From: Smithella sp.
GTDB taxonomy: Bacteria > Desulfobacterota > Syntrophia > Syntrophales > Smithellaceae
Reading direction: 5' to 3'
Length of the DNA stretch: 33,030 nucleotides
Assembly (NCBI GenBank): GCA_012510495.1
Contig: JAAZHX010000114.1
Span: 1-33,030, forward strand
The notes under the pieces: generated by a model
The model's input: only the letters and a program-made list of their open reading frames with translations
Told to the model about the DNA's origin: nothing
The model's database searches: none
Part shown: piece after piece, positions 25,160 to 33,030 of the stretch
How the letters are laid out: each line of letters opens with the position of its first letter
Position numbering within the stretch: position 1 is the first letter of the stretch
Made by a program: the position numbers and the translations under genes

Positions 25160-25884
25160 TGAGCAAAAAGACAAAAGCCGCGTACAAAAGAATCCTTTTA
25201 AAGCTCAGCGGTGAAGCTCTTCTGGGTAAACAGCCCACAGGTGTCGATCCGGATGTGGTCGGCTACATTGCCGATGAAATCAGGTCGCTTGCGGAGCTGA
25301 AGATTCAGATCGGCATTGTTATCGGAGGCGGTAATATTTTCCGGGGCACGGAAGCCTGCACCCGGGGCATGGAACGCACGACCGCCGATTACATGGGGAT
25401 GCTGGCGACGGTGATCAACAGTCTTGCCCTTCAGAGCGCGCTGGAGTCGAAAGGGCTTGCTACGCGCGTCCTTTCGTCCATTGAAATGCGGGAAATTGCG
25501 GAGCCTTTTATTCAACGCAAAGCCCTGCGCCATCTGGAAAAAGGCAGAATCGTCATCTTTGCCGGCGGAACGGGAAATCCCTATTTCTCAACGGACACGG
25601 CCGCCTCCCTGCGGGCGATGGAAATTCGGGCGGACGTTATTCTGAAGGCAACAAAAGTAGAAGGGGTTTACAGTGCGGATCCCGCCCTGGACCCCTCAGC
25701 AGTGATGTTTAAAAAGATAAGTTATATCGATGTGTTGACTAAAAACCTTAAAGTGATGGATTCAACGGCCATTTCGCTTTGCCGGGACAACCGGCTGCCT
25801 CTCGTTGTCTTTAACCTGCAGAAAAAAGGCAATATTTACGGTGTTGTTTGCGGTAAAAAAATTGGAACATACGTAGGAGAATGA
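25159..25884 (+). CDS. pyrH: UMP kinase
   Basis: Bacterial hexameric UMP kinase of the amino-acid-kinase fold; phosphorylates UMP to UDP and is usually regulated by GTP and UTP. The 241 residues match the family. Motifs: [13 protein letters not shown] near the N-terminus, [12 protein letters not shown] near 52-63, [20 protein letters not shown] near 77-96, [24 protein letters not shown] split across about 129-152, and [10 protein letters not shown] near 166-175. The ATG overlaps the tsf stop by one base. The gene ends in ATGA next to frr. Conserved place between tsf and frr supports the call. Confidence 0.98.
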   Translation: MSKKTKAAYKRILLKLSGEALLGKQPTGVDPDVVGYIADEIRSLAELKIQIGIVIGGGNIFRGTEACTRGMERTTADYMGMLATVINSLALQSALESKGLATRVLSSIEMREIAEPFIQRKALRHLEKGRIVIFAGGTGNPYFSTDTAASLRAMEIRADVILKATKVEGVYSADPALDPSAVMFKKISYIDVLTKNLKVMDSTAISLCRDNRLPLVVFNLQKKGNIYGVVCGKKIGTYVGE

Positions 25885-25886
25885 TC

Positions 25887-26444
25887 ATGAAAGAGCAGAT
25901 TTTTTCAAAGTTTACAGACAATATGGAAAAAACCATCTCTTCTCTGGAGAAATCATTCAGCAGGGTAAGAACCGGACGGGCGTCGGTTTCCCTGCTTGAC
26001 GGAATCAGGGTGGACTATTACGGAACGCCGACCCCGATTGCCCAGGTGGCCAATCTTTCCGTGCCGGAAAGCCGTTTGATTGTCATTGCTCCCTGGGACG
26101 TCACGACGATCGGCGCCGTCGAAAAGGCCATTCAGAAATCCGACCTGGGATTGATGCCCTCCACGGACGGCAAAGTGATTCGCCTTTCCATTCCGCAATT
26201 GACGGAGGAGCGGCGCAAAGAACTGGTCAAAGTTGTGAAAAAAATGGCGGAAGAAGGAAAAATCAAGCTGCGCAACGAGCGGCGCGACGCCAATGAAGCG
26301 CTGAAAGAATTAAAAAAGAACAATAAAATGTCCGAGGATGAAATGCACGACGCGCAGGACGAGGTTCAGAAATTGACGGATCGTTATATCGAAAAAACGG
26401 ACAAGATTTTTGCGGCTAAAGAAAAAGAAATCATGGAGATTTAA
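25887..26444 (+). CDS. frr: Ribosome recycling factor
   Basis: With EF-G splits post-termination ribosomes. Starting at the second ATG (25887) gives 185 residues, exactly the classic RRF length, and leaves AGGAG 7 nt upstream. The first ATG (25881), which overlaps the pyrH stop, would put the ribosome site on top of the start. The sequence shows the three-helix and hinge layout: [21 protein letters not shown] near 16-36, [18 protein letters not shown] near 40-57, then the long C-terminal helix ending [21 protein letters not shown]. Last gene before a strong terminator. Confidence 0.97.
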   Translation: MKEQIFSKFTDNMEKTISSLEKSFSRVRTGRASVSLLDGIRVDYYGTPTPIAQVANLSVPESRLIVIAPWDVTTIGAVEKAIQKSDLGLMPSTDGKVIRLSIPQLTEERRKELVKVVKKMAEEGKIKLRNERRDANEALKELKKNNKMSEDEMHDAQDEVQKLTDRYIEKTDKIFAAKEKEIMEI

Positions 26445-26469
26445 GACGGACCGTAACCGAACAGGCGCC

Positions 26470-26502
26470 AATGGGGAGTGTAAAACTCCCCATTTGTTTT
26501 TG
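26470..26502 (+). terminator. Rho-independent terminator after frr
   Basis: A perfect 10-bp stem: AATGGGGAGT (26470-26479) with ACTCCCCATT (26485-26494), loop GTAAA, followed by TGTTTTT. It starts 26 bp after the frr stop and should end the rpsB-tsf-pyrH-frr transcript. Confidence 0.9.
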
Positions 26503-26519
26503 ATGCCGGTTCATGTTTT

Positions 26520-26548
26520 CCGGCTGACGGCGCCGGCCCGACAGCCGG
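26520..26548 (+). other. Second hairpin, uppS leader
   Basis: CCGGCTG (26520-26526) pairs exactly with CAGCCGG (26542-26548); the 15-nt loop itself contains the palindrome CGGCGCCG. It lies between the frr terminator and uppS without a following T-run. It could be an operator or an RNA structure; nothing further can be said. Confidence 0.4.
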
Positions 26549-26622
26549 TGTAAACACACGGACAGCCTCCATTTGGCCGCCTGCTTTTCCTGAGCATGGC
26601 CGGACATCAGGGGACAGACCCT

Positions 26623-27363
26623 ATGCAAAAAATAGATCCCGATCATCTTCCCGGACACATCGCCATCATCATGGACGGCAACGGGCGGTGGGCCAAACAG
26701 CACGCCCTGGGGCGGATTCGGGGACATCAAAAAGGTGCCCAGGCGGTGCGCGCGGCGGTGACGGCGAGTCGGGAACTGGGGATTGCCTGTCTGACGCTGT
26801 TCGCCTTTTCTTCGGAGAACTGGGGCAGACCCGGCGATGAAATCAATGCTCTGATGGATCTGCTGGCGGATTATCTGGACAAAGAAGCGCCGACCCTCCA
26901 GAAACGGGAAATCCGGCTGACCACCATCGGAGACATCGATCGCCTGTACGAGCCCGTGAAAAAAAAGCTGCTTGACGTTAAAAAACTGACGCAATCCAAT
27001 GACAAGATGGTTCTGAATCTGGCGTTGAGCTACGGCAGCCGGGATGAGATTCTCGCGGCCGTCAAAAAGATGCTGGCCGACAGCCGGGAAGGAAAACTGA
27101 ATCCCGATTCCGTGGATGCGGACGTATTCGGACGCTATTTGTACACGAGCGAGCTGCCCGACCCCGATCTGTTGATCCGGACGAGCGGCGAATATCGCAT
27201 CAGCAATTTTCTTCTCTGGCAGATGGCCTATACAGAGCTTTACTTTACGGACGTTTTATGGCCTGATTTCAAAAAAGACGATTTATTAAAGGCGATTGCC
27301 GCCTATCAGCGCCGGGAAAGACGTTTCGGCTTAACCAGCGATCAGGTTTCCGGCAGGAAATAA
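26623..27363 (+). CDS. uppS: Undecaprenyl diphosphate synthase
   Basis: Cis-prenyltransferase that adds eight isopentenyl units to farnesyl diphosphate, making the C55 carrier precursor used for peptidoglycan, O-antigen and, in this window, Ara4N transfer. The 246 residues carry HIAIIMDGNGRWAKQ (about 13-27) with the catalytic Asp, GHQKGAQAVR near 36-45, TLFAFSSENWGRP near 66-78, and the C-terminal PDLLIRTSGEYRISNFLLWQ signature split across about 181-200. ATG 26623 is preferred to ATG 26596 because AGGGGA lies 8 nt upstream and the protein then starts like its relatives. First gene of the uppS-cdsA-dxr-rseP cluster. Confidence 0.97.
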   Translation: MQKIDPDHLPGHIAIIMDGNGRWAKQHALGRIRGHQKGAQAVRAAVTASRELGIACLTLFAFSSENWGRPGDEINALMDLLADYLDKEAPTLQKREIRLTTIGDIDRLYEPVKKKLLDVKKLTQSNDKMVLNLALSYGSRDEILAAVKKMLADSREGKLNPDSVDADVFGRYLYTSELPDPDLLIRTSGEYRISNFLLWQMAYTELYFTDVLWPDFKKDDLLKAIAAYQRRERRFGLTSDQVSGRK

Positions 27364-27382
27364 CCGCCCAAAGGAGCGCGCG

Positions 27383-28198
27383 ATGGCTACCCAGAACTCC
27401 AATCTCCAGCGATGGCTGACCGGCCTTGTTTTGGCCGCTGTGCTGCTCCTGATCATTGTCCGGGGCTCGCCGGCCGTACTGACCGCCGTCATTACCCTGG
27501 TAATTGTCATCGGCCTTTGGGAATACAACAGCATTGTTTTCGGCCCCGGGCACAGGGCGGAAAAAACCGAGAGTCTGATTGTCGCCGTTTTGATTCCCTG
27601 GGTCGTGCTCGCGGGCAATGCCCAGTGGATTGTCGCGGTTCTGACCTTTGCGACGCTGATGGTTTTCATGGTTTTTCTGTGGCAGGCCAAAGGGCCTTCC
27701 CTGGATCTGTCCTCCGTGATGAAAGTACTGTTCGGCATTTTGTACATTCCGCTTTTGACCTCGCACTTTGTTTTGCTGCGGCTGCTGGAGAACGGCGTTT
27801 ACTGGGTTCTCTTGGTGCTGGTGATCGGCATTATCGGAGACACGGTGGCGCTGTACGTGGGCAAGTCCCTGGGCAAAAGAAAGCTGCTGGAGGCAGTCAG
27901 CCCCGGTAAAACCGTGGAAGGCACGCTGGGGCTCATCCTGGGCGCCACCCTGGCGACTGTCGTTTTCGGCTGTTTTCTGTTCTCCCAAATTCACTGGGTC
28001 CATTTTCTGATCCTCGGTTTTGTGGGCAGCATCATCGGCCAACTGGGTGATCTTTGCGAATCCGCCATCAAAAGAAGCCACGGGAAAAAGGACGCCAGCG
28101 CTCTGCTGCCCGGGCACGGCGGGTTGATGGACCGGATGGACAGCCTGATCTTCCTGGCGCCTTTTGTATATTATTACCGGATATTTGTGATTGGCTGA
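27383..28198 (+). CDS. cdsA: Phosphatidate cytidylyltransferase
   Basis: Integral inner-membrane enzyme making CDP-diacylglycerol from phosphatidate and CTP, the branch point of phospholipid synthesis. The 271 residues are hydrophobic, with about eight membrane segments. The family signature lies near the end: CESAIKRSHGKKDAS followed by LPGHGGLMDRMDSL (about 223-253), including the Lys-Asp and final Asp that bind metal. An earlier conserved piece is VIGIIGDTVALYVGKSLGKR near 147-166, with SPGKTVEG after it. AAAGGAG precedes the ATG. Its stop overlaps the dxr start by one base (TGATG). Confidence 0.95.
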   Translation: MATQNSNLQRWLTGLVLAAVLLLIIVRGSPAVLTAVITLVIVIGLWEYNSIVFGPGHRAEKTESLIVAVLIPWVVLAGNAQWIVAVLTFATLMVFMVFLWQAKGPSLDLSSVMKVLFGILYIPLLTSHFVLLRLLENGVYWVLLVLVIGIIGDTVALYVGKSLGKRKLLEAVSPGKTVEGTLGLILGATLATVVFGCFLFSQIHWVHFLILGFVGSIIGQLGDLCESAIKRSHGKKDASALLPGHGGLMDRMDSLIFLAPFVYYYRIFVIG

Positions 28199-29364
28199 TG
28201 AAAAAAGTAACGATTCTGGGCTCTACAGGCTCTATCGGTGTCAGCGCGCTGGATGTCGTAGCAAAAAATCCGCGAAAATTTCGCGTGGCGGCTCTCGCAG
28301 CGGGCCGTAATGTAACGCTTTTGGCCCGGCAGGCGCGGGCGTTTCACCCCGAAGCCGTTTCCGTTCAAACATCGGAGGATGCAAAACATCTTCATGCCCT
28401 TCTGGGAAGCCGGAACCCGGTGCGCATTCTCTACGGAGAAGCGGGCGCGCAGGAAGTTGCGGCGCATCGGAGCGCCGACATTGTTCTTTCCGCCATTTCC
28501 GGCGCGGCGGGCCTGAAGCCCACCCTGGCGGCGATCGAGGCGGGGAAAGACCTTGCGCTGGCGAACAAGGAAACCATGGTCATCGCCGGGCATCTGGTGA
28601 CGAAAAAAGCCAAACAAAAGAAGATCTGCGTTCTCCCCGTGGACAGCGAGCACAGCGCGATCTTTCAATGCCTTGCCGGACAGAATCCGAAAAACGTAAA
28701 AAGGATTATTCTCACGGCGTCCGGCGGTCCGTTTTATTCCTTATCGCGGACGGATTTGAAAAAAGTGACGCCGGCGCAGGCGCTGCGGCATCCGCGCTGG
28801 AAAATGGGCGCAAAAATCACGGTGGATTCCGCGTCTCTGATGAATAAAGGTCTGGAGGTGATTGAGGCGGAATGGCTGTTTGGCGTGGACGTCTCCCGCA
28901 TCGATGTTTTGATTCATCCGCAGAGCGTCGTGCATTCCGCAATCGAACTTCTGGACGGATCCGTTCTGGCGCAGCTGGGCATTGCCGACATGAGGATTCC
29001 TATTGCGTATGCATTGTCCTATCCGGACCGTCTGACGAACCATCTGCCGGAGCTGGATCTGGCGAAAACCGGCAACTTAACGTTTTGCCTGCCGGACACG
29101 AAAAAGTTTCCCTGCCTTCGTCTGGCGTATGAATCCGCGCGGGCGGGAGGCACCTCCCCGGTGGTTTTAAACGCGGCCAATGAGGCGGCGGTGGCTGCGT
29201 TTCTGGAAAATAAAATTTGCTTTAATGATCTTCCCAAAGTAATAGAAAAGGCCCTGGACCGGCATTCGGTGAAACAAAACCCGTCGCTGGAGGAGATTCT
29301 TCATGCGGACGGGGAGGCCAGAAGAGAAGCGGCCGGTATTCTGAAAAAGCTGCGGAGAGGATGA
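28198..29364 (+). CDS. dxr: DXP reductoisomerase
   Basis: NADPH- and metal-dependent enzyme that converts 1-deoxy-D-xylulose 5-phosphate to MEP, the committed step of the non-mevalonate isoprenoid route that feeds UppS. The 388 residues start with KKVTILGSTGSIGVSALDVV (NADPH Rossmann motif). Further signatures are LALANKETMVIAG near 119-131, LPVDSEHSAIFQC near 144-156, TASGGPF near 172-178, MGAKITVDSASLMNKGLEVIEA split across about 202-223, and IHPQSVVHSAIE near 239-250. ATG 28198 overlaps the cdsA stop; the frame continues open upstream only as cdsA shadow. Antibiotic target of fosmidomycin in other species. Confidence 0.97.
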   Translation: MKKVTILGSTGSIGVSALDVVAKNPRKFRVAALAAGRNVTLLARQARAFHPEAVSVQTSEDAKHLHALLGSRNPVRILYGEAGAQEVAAHRSADIVLSAISGAAGLKPTLAAIEAGKDLALANKETMVIAGHLVTKKAKQKKICVLPVDSEHSAIFQCLAGQNPKNVKRIILTASGGPFYSLSRTDLKKVTPAQALRHPRWKMGAKITVDSASLMNKGLEVIEAEWLFGVDVSRIDVLIHPQSVVHSAIELLDGSVLAQLGIADMRIPIAYALSYPDRLTNHLPELDLAKTGNLTFCLPDTKKFPCLRLAYESARAGGTSPVVLNAANEAAVAAFLENKICFNDLPKVIEKALDRHSVKQNPSLEEILHADGEARREAAGILKKLRRG

Positions 29365-29368
29365 TCGA

Positions 29369-30460
29369 TTGGTTACCTTCATTTCATTTATTGTATTGCT
29401 GGGAATTCTGATTTTTGTACATGAACTGGGGCATTTTCTGGCCGCGCGCGCCGGGGGCGTCGGCGTCCTGAAATTTTCTCTCGGGTTCGGACCCAAAATC
29501 TTCGGGAAGAAAATCGGCGAAACAGAATATGTTCTTTCCTGGATTCCGCTGGGCGGATTCGTCAGACTGCTCGGCGAATCGGGAACGGAAGAACTTCCGC
29601 CGGAAGACGCGAAACGGTCTTTTTACAAACAGCCGAGATGGAAGCGTCTGCTCATTGTGCTGGCCGGTCCCGTCTTCAACTTTCTGCTGGCCATTGTCAT
29701 TTTTTTTGTGGTTTACCTGTACGGCCTGCCTAACCTTCTCCCGGTCATCGGAGAGCTGTCGCCGGATTCCGCCGCCGCGCAGGCGGGCATCCTTGAAGAC
29801 GACAAAATTCTGTCGATCAATGGCCGCCGGATAAGCTTCTGGGACGAGATCCGGCCCGTCATCCGGAAGTCCGGAGGACGGGACCTCGCCATTCTGGTTC
29901 AACGCGGCGCTGAAGAGAAAACCTTTGTCGTCAAACCGAAACTCTCGAAGACGAAAAACATTTTCGGCGAAGAAGAGTCGAGCTACTTAATCGGCATTGC
30001 ACCGGCCGGCCGGACGGTCATCGAAAGGAAAAACCCGTCGGCGGCCATGGTTTCAGCGGTGGGCAAAACATGGGAGATCAGTAAACTCACCGTCATTTCC
30101 GTGGTAAAAATGCTGGAAGGGGTGCTTTCCCCCCGGACGCTGGGCGGACCCATCTTCATCGCCCAGGTGGCGGGAAACCAGGTGAAGGAAGGTATTATCC
30201 CGTTTATTCTTTTCATGGCAATTCTTTCCATCAATCTGGGGGTCATCAATTTGTTTCCTATCCCCGTTTTGGACGGGGGGCATATCTTCTTTTATCTGAT
30301 CGAGATGACGGCCCAAAAGGAAATTCCGGTCAAAATCAAGGAATGGGCCCAGCAAATCGGGTTTGTCATTTTGTTGATGCTGATGCTTTTTATCATCATG
30401 ATCGACATCGAGAGACTCAATATCAAACCCCTCAACGATCTTTTAAAGTTCTTCAAGTGA
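29369..30460 (+). CDS. rseP: Site-2 protease RseP
   Basis: Intramembrane zinc metalloprotease that cleaves anti-sigma factors and remnant signal peptides. The 363-residue product has the zinc site HELGH at residues 18-22 in the first membrane helix. One PDZ domain follows (about 110-185, including AQAGILEDDKILSINGR). The C-terminal pair has NLFPIPVLDGGH (about 294-305), supplying the third zinc ligand. E. coli RseP is ~450 residues with two PDZ domains; the single-PDZ form here is the shorter bacterial type. The start is TTG at 29369 with GGAGAGG 8 nt upstream; no ATG in this frame would keep the HELGH helix complete. It lies 4 bp after dxr. Confidence 0.95.
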   Translation: MVTFISFIVLLGILIFVHELGHFLAARAGGVGVLKFSLGFGPKIFGKKIGETEYVLSWIPLGGFVRLLGESGTEELPPEDAKRSFYKQPRWKRLLIVLAGPVFNFLLAIVIFFVVYLYGLPNLLPVIGELSPDSAAAQAGILEDDKILSINGRRISFWDEIRPVIRKSGGRDLAILVQRGAEEKTFVVKPKLSKTKNIFGEEESSYLIGIAPAGRTVIERKNPSAAMVSAVGKTWEISKLTVISVVKMLEGVLSPRTLGGPIFIAQVAGNQVKEGIIPFILFMAILSINLGVINLFPIPVLDGGHIFFYLIEMTAQKEIPVKIKEWAQQIGFVILLMLMLFIIMIDIERLNIKPLNDLLKFFK

Positions 30461-30461
30461 T

Positions 30462-31151
30462 ATGCTGACCCTGGCTTTCGATACGTCTTCCAGGACCGCG
30501 TCGGTCGCTCTGCTTCGCGACCGTCACGTTTTATACAACGCCATCCTGCACAAAGACCGGAACCATTCGGAAGTGCTTCTTCCAGCCATTGACGAAGCCT
30601 GCCGCCTGTCGAACGTTCCCGTGCGGAACATTGATTTGTTTGCCTGTACGATCGGCCCCGGCTCTTTTACCGGATTGCGCATCGGGGTCAGCACGCTCAA
30701 AGGCCTGATGCTGGCGACGGGCAAACCGGCGGCGGGGATTTCCTCGCTTGCCGCTCTGGCCCTTAATGTGGGGGAGACGGACGCCGTCATCGGTTCGATG
30801 ATGGACGCCGGCCGCGGTCAGGTTTATCTGGCCTACTACCGGTACGGAGAGGACGGCGTCCTCCATCCGGTCGGGGAACCGCAGGCCCGGGATCCGCGCA
30901 GCGTGGAGGATCCTTTTTCCGAGCCGGTTATCTATGTCGGAGACGGCGTCCTCCGGTATGCCGGGTTGATTGGTCCCCTGTCCGCGCAGAAAAATAAAAT
31001 GGCTCCGGCCGAACAGCAGTTCATCAGCGCCGCAGCCGTTGCAGATCTGGCGCTGGAAAAATACTTCCACGGGGATTTACTGGATCCGGCCCGGTGCGCG
31101 CCCGTTTACCTGCGTTCGGCGGATGCCCTGCCGGCAGCGGGCAACGGATGA
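30462..31151 (+). CDS. tsaB: tRNA t6A threonylcarbamoyl adapter TsaB
   Basis: Subunit of the TsaBDE complex that attaches threonylcarbamoyl to A37 of ANN-decoding tRNAs; TsaB is a catalytically inactive TsaD relative that scaffolds TsaD. The 229 residues show the ASKHA N-terminus LTLAFDTSSRTASVALL, the conserved RNHSEVLLPAIDEA near 33-46, and the hallmark TIGPGSFTGLRIGVSTLKG split across about 64-82. It starts one base after the rseP stop, so it belongs to the uppS-cdsA-dxr-rseP transcript. Its stop overlaps a non-preferred ATG of the next frame. Confidence 0.95.
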   Translation: MLTLAFDTSSRTASVALLRDRHVLYNAILHKDRNHSEVLLPAIDEACRLSNVPVRNIDLFACTIGPGSFTGLRIGVSTLKGLMLATGKPAAGISSLAALALNVGETDAVIGSMMDAGRGQVYLAYYRYGEDGVLHPVGEPQARDPRSVEDPFSEPVIYVGDGVLRYAGLIGPLSAQKNKMAPAEQQFISAAAVADLALEKYFHGDLLDPARCAPVYLRSADALPAAGNG

Positions 31152-31198
31152 CGGCGCGGTCGCTTGCCGCGGCTTCCCGGAAGACAGGAGGAATTCTT

Positions 31199-32050
31199 TT
31201 GCTCCCTCACAGTTGCTATGCCATGATGACCAAGAATATCAAAACGATCCTTGTCGCACTGATCTTCATTTCAGCTTGTGTTTTGCGGCCGGACGGCGCC
31301 GGTGCGGAGAATGTTCTGCCGGGAAAGATCCCGTTTTCCCTCCTGATGAAAACGGAGGCGCCCATTTCTTCCGCCGCAGTTCGGAAAATCCATCCGCACG
31401 ACGCGGGCGCCTTTACGCAGGGACTGCTCATGATGGACGGTTTTTTGTGCGAGTCCACCGGCTTGCTGGGCCAATCGACACTGGCCTGCAAAGAAATTGA
31501 GACAGGCAAAATCATGAGGCAGGTTCAACTGCCCCCGGAGTTTTTCGGAGAGGGCATCGCGCTTTTCAAAAACCGGATTTATCTGCTGACCTGGCAAAAT
31601 GAAACCGCTCTGGTGTATGATGCCGCCTCGCTTCGGGAAATCAGAAGAATCCGATACAAAGGAGAGGGCTGGGGGTTGACTTCCGACGGGAAAAACCTGC
31701 TGATGAGCGACGGTTCCCCGGTCATCGTCTTCCGCGATCCGGAATCCTTTAAAATTCTGAGAAGCATTCGTGTTTCCGACGGGGACAGGCCGGTTTCCCG
31801 GCTCAATGAACTGGAGTTTATCCGGGGGGAGATCTGGGCGAATATTTACATGGAGGACGTCATCGCCCGTATTTCGCCCCAAACCGGCAGGGTTTTGGGC
31901 TGGATCGATCTGTCCGCGCTTCGTTCTTATCTTTCCGCCAATGCACGCGTGGACGTGCTCAACGGCATTGCGTGTGACGAGAAGACAAACCGCGTTTTTG
32001 TGACCGGCAAATACTGGCCGCATGTTTTTGAAATTCAGTTTTCGCGGTAA
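31199..32050 (+). CDS. Glutaminyl-peptide cyclotransferase-like lipoprotein
   Basis: Beta-propeller protein resembling plant/bacterial-type glutaminyl cyclase (Glu_cyclase_2), which forms N-terminal pyroglutamate. Family features: KIHPHDAGAFTQGLLMMDG, LCESTGLLGQSTL, EGIALFKNRIYLLTW, GEGWGLTSDGKNLLMSDGS, and RLNELEFIRGEIWANIYMED, ending VLNGIACDEKTNRVFVTGKYW then PHVFEIQF. I chose the TTG at 31199: AGGAGG lies exactly 7 nt upstream, giving 283 residues. ATGs at 31148, 31223 and 31226 are alternatives without a good ribosome site. The N-terminus has a basic region, the hydrophobic stretch ILVALIFISA and then Cys, fitting a lipobox (I-S-A-C), so a periplasmic lipoprotein is likely. The native substrate is unknown. 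Confidence 0.85.
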   Translation: MLPHSCYAMMTKNIKTILVALIFISACVLRPDGAGAENVLPGKIPFSLLMKTEAPISSAAVRKIHPHDAGAFTQGLLMMDGFLCESTGLLGQSTLACKEIETGKIMRQVQLPPEFFGEGIALFKNRIYLLTWQNETALVYDAASLREIRRIRYKGEGWGLTSDGKNLLMSDGSPVIVFRDPESFKILRSIRVSDGDRPVSRLNELEFIRGEIWANIYMEDVIARISPQTGRVLGWIDLSALRSYLSANARVDVLNGIACDEKTNRVFVTGKYWPHVFEIQFSR

Positions 32051-32113
32051 AATTCTCAACGGCAGTCCGGCCCTCGAGACCCTGTCGCAATTCCTCCCTC
32101 GCCCGTATACGAC

Positions 32114-32142
32114 TTGACCATCCGATATTTTTACACTATAAG
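32114..32142 (+). promoter_or_regulatory. Sigma-70 promoter of adk
   Basis: TTGACC (32114-32119), then exactly 17 bp, then TATAAG (32137-32142). Each hexamer is one base from consensus. Start of transcription is expected near 32149, leaving a leader of about 40 nt before the adk ATG. This separates adk from the uppS-to-cyclase transcript. Confidence 0.75.
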
Positions 32143-32187
32143 CGTCGCAACCCGTCAACGGATGCGGGATCTTTTCAGGAGGAATCA

Positions 32188-32835
32188 ATGAGAGTGGTTT
32201 TATTGGGCGCGCCGGGCGCCGGCAAAGGCACCATAGCCAAACTGCTTGCGGAATTCGACGGCTCCGTGCCGATTTCCACGGGAGACATTTTGCGCTCTGC
32301 CGTGAAAGAGGGGACGGATCTGGGGAAAAAAGCGAAAGAGTTCATGGACAGCGGAGATTTGGTCCCCGACTCCCTGATCATGGAAATCATGGAAGCGAGG
32401 CTGCGCAAGCCGGATTGCCGGAAGGGCTTCATTCTGGATGGATTTCCGCGAACGATTTTTCAGGCCCGGGAACTCAAAAATCTTCTGGCGAAGTTGAGCG
32501 TCAAACTGGATTTTACGGCCAATCTGGAAGCTCCGAGGGATATCATTCTGGATCGTCTGACCACACGCAGAACCTGTTGCAACCCGGACTGCCAGGCCAT
32601 TTACAACATTAAAAATAATCCGCCGCAGGAAGACGGCGCCTGCAAATTGTGTCATCATCAGACGATGCAGCGCGACGATGAAACCGAAGAGGCCATTGCC
32701 AACCGTCTGGAAATTTATCATCAGAAGACCGCGCCACTGATCGGCTATTACGAAAAAGAAGGATTGTTAAAAAATTTTCTCTCACTCGTCGCTGATGACA
32801 CGGTCTCAGAAATCAAGAAGGCCATAAGCGCCTGA
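32188..32835 (+). CDS. adk: Adenylate kinase
   Basis: Interconverts ATP plus AMP and two ADP in the cytoplasm. The 215 residues are the long-LID form. P-loop GAPGAGKGT at 7-15, AMP-binding ISTGDILRSAV near 30-40, GFILDGFPRT near 79-88, and the LID domain near 125-160. The LID carries a likely zinc site: CNPDC (within TCCNPDC) and CKLC, four cysteines as in Gram-positive and many deltaproteobacterial enzymes, unlike the zinc-free E. coli protein. GGAGGA precedes the ATG. Confidence 0.97.
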   Translation: MRVVLLGAPGAGKGTIAKLLAEFDGSVPISTGDILRSAVKEGTDLGKKAKEFMDSGDLVPDSLIMEIMEARLRKPDCRKGFILDGFPRTIFQARELKNLLAKLSVKLDFTANLEAPRDIILDRLTTRRTCCNPDCQAIYNIKNNPPQEDGACKLCHHQTMQRDDETEEAIANRLEIYHQKTAPLIGYYEKEGLLKNFLSLVADDTVSEIKKAISA

Positions 32836-32849
32836 GCGCAGTTCTTTCA

Positions 32850-33030
32850 ATGATCAACTATGAAACCGAACTCAATTCCGAACAATACCGCGTTGTAATG
32901 GAAAAAGGGGGGGCGCTGCTGGTTTTGGCGGGTGCGGGAAGCGGGAAAACCAGGACCCTGACCTACCGTGTGGCACGCCTGATCGAGTCGGGCGAGCCGG
33001 CACAAAGCATTCTTTTGGCCACCTTTACCA
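32850..33030 (+). CDS. UvrD/PcrA/Rep-type helicase, 5' part only
   Basis: Start of a superfamily 1A DNA helicase, cut by the window edge after 60 codons. The visible N-terminus has the Q-motif-like LNSEQYRVVMEKGGALLVL followed by Walker A AGAGSGKT (residues 27-34), RTLTYRVARLI, and the start of motif Ia (ILLATFT). This pattern is shared by UvrD, PcrA and Rep, so the exact member cannot be told from 60 residues. The ATG at 32850 lies 14 bp after the adk stop and has no strong ribosome site, so it may be translationally linked to adk. Confidence 0.88.
   Translation, partial: MINYETELNSEQYRVVMEKGGALLVLAGAGSGKTRTLTYRVARLIESGEPAQSILLATFT

Overview
The window reads as one chromosomal stretch of a Gram-negative bacterium. 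Three things point that way: LPS export genes (lptF, lptG), a nearly complete 4-amino-4-deoxy-L-arabinose (Ara4N) lipid A modification operon, and RseP. Gene content, gene order (secA, argJ, rpsB-tsf-pyrH-frr, uppS-cdsA-dxr-rseP), short EF-Ts, frequent GTG/TTG starts and a MITE of a type I associate with deltaproteobacteria suggest Desulfobacterota, possibly Syntrophales. That placement is inference from recall, not from a search.

Layout. 1-333 has no assignable gene but holds a palindromic MITE-like element (144-280). On the minus strand follow glycerol kinase (334-1830), a HigA-type XRE antitoxin (2085-2405), the C-terminal remnant of its toxin partner, and a complete IS1182-like insertion sequence (2587-4404). 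The IS has 16-bp perfect inverted repeats and a 6-bp target duplication, and it splits the open frame leading into the toxin remnant. ahcY (4594-6018, plus) converges on the minus-strand lptF-lptG pair (8321 to 6074).

From 8430 to the end everything is on the plus strand. A near-consensus sigma-70 promoter at 8430-8458, divergent from lptFG, drives a tightly overlapping operon: a family 9 glycosyltransferase, a GT39-like membrane glycosyltransferase, a PAP2 phosphatase, arnT, arnB, arnC, a stand-alone ArnA formyltransferase, a stand-alone ArnA decarboxylase and arnD (to 18511). These would make UDP-Ara4FN, load it on undecaprenyl phosphate, deformylate it and transfer Ara4N to lipid A or LPS core. 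ugd and arnE/arnF are not in the window.

The rest is housekeeping. A membrane-anchored M23 peptidase and secA come first, the latter with an odd leader. Then argJ, the rpsB-tsf-pyrH-frr translation cluster ending at a clear terminator (26470-26502), and the envelope/isoprenoid cluster uppS-cdsA-dxr-rseP continuing into tsaB and a putative lipoprotein glutaminyl cyclase. adk has its own strong promoter, and the window ends in the first 60 codons of a UvrD/PcrA-like helicase.

I did not find a clearly new multi-gene system. The items most worth checking are the ArnA split with its junction sequence, the extra GT and PAP2 genes heading the arn operon, the IS-interrupted toxin frame, and the secA leader.
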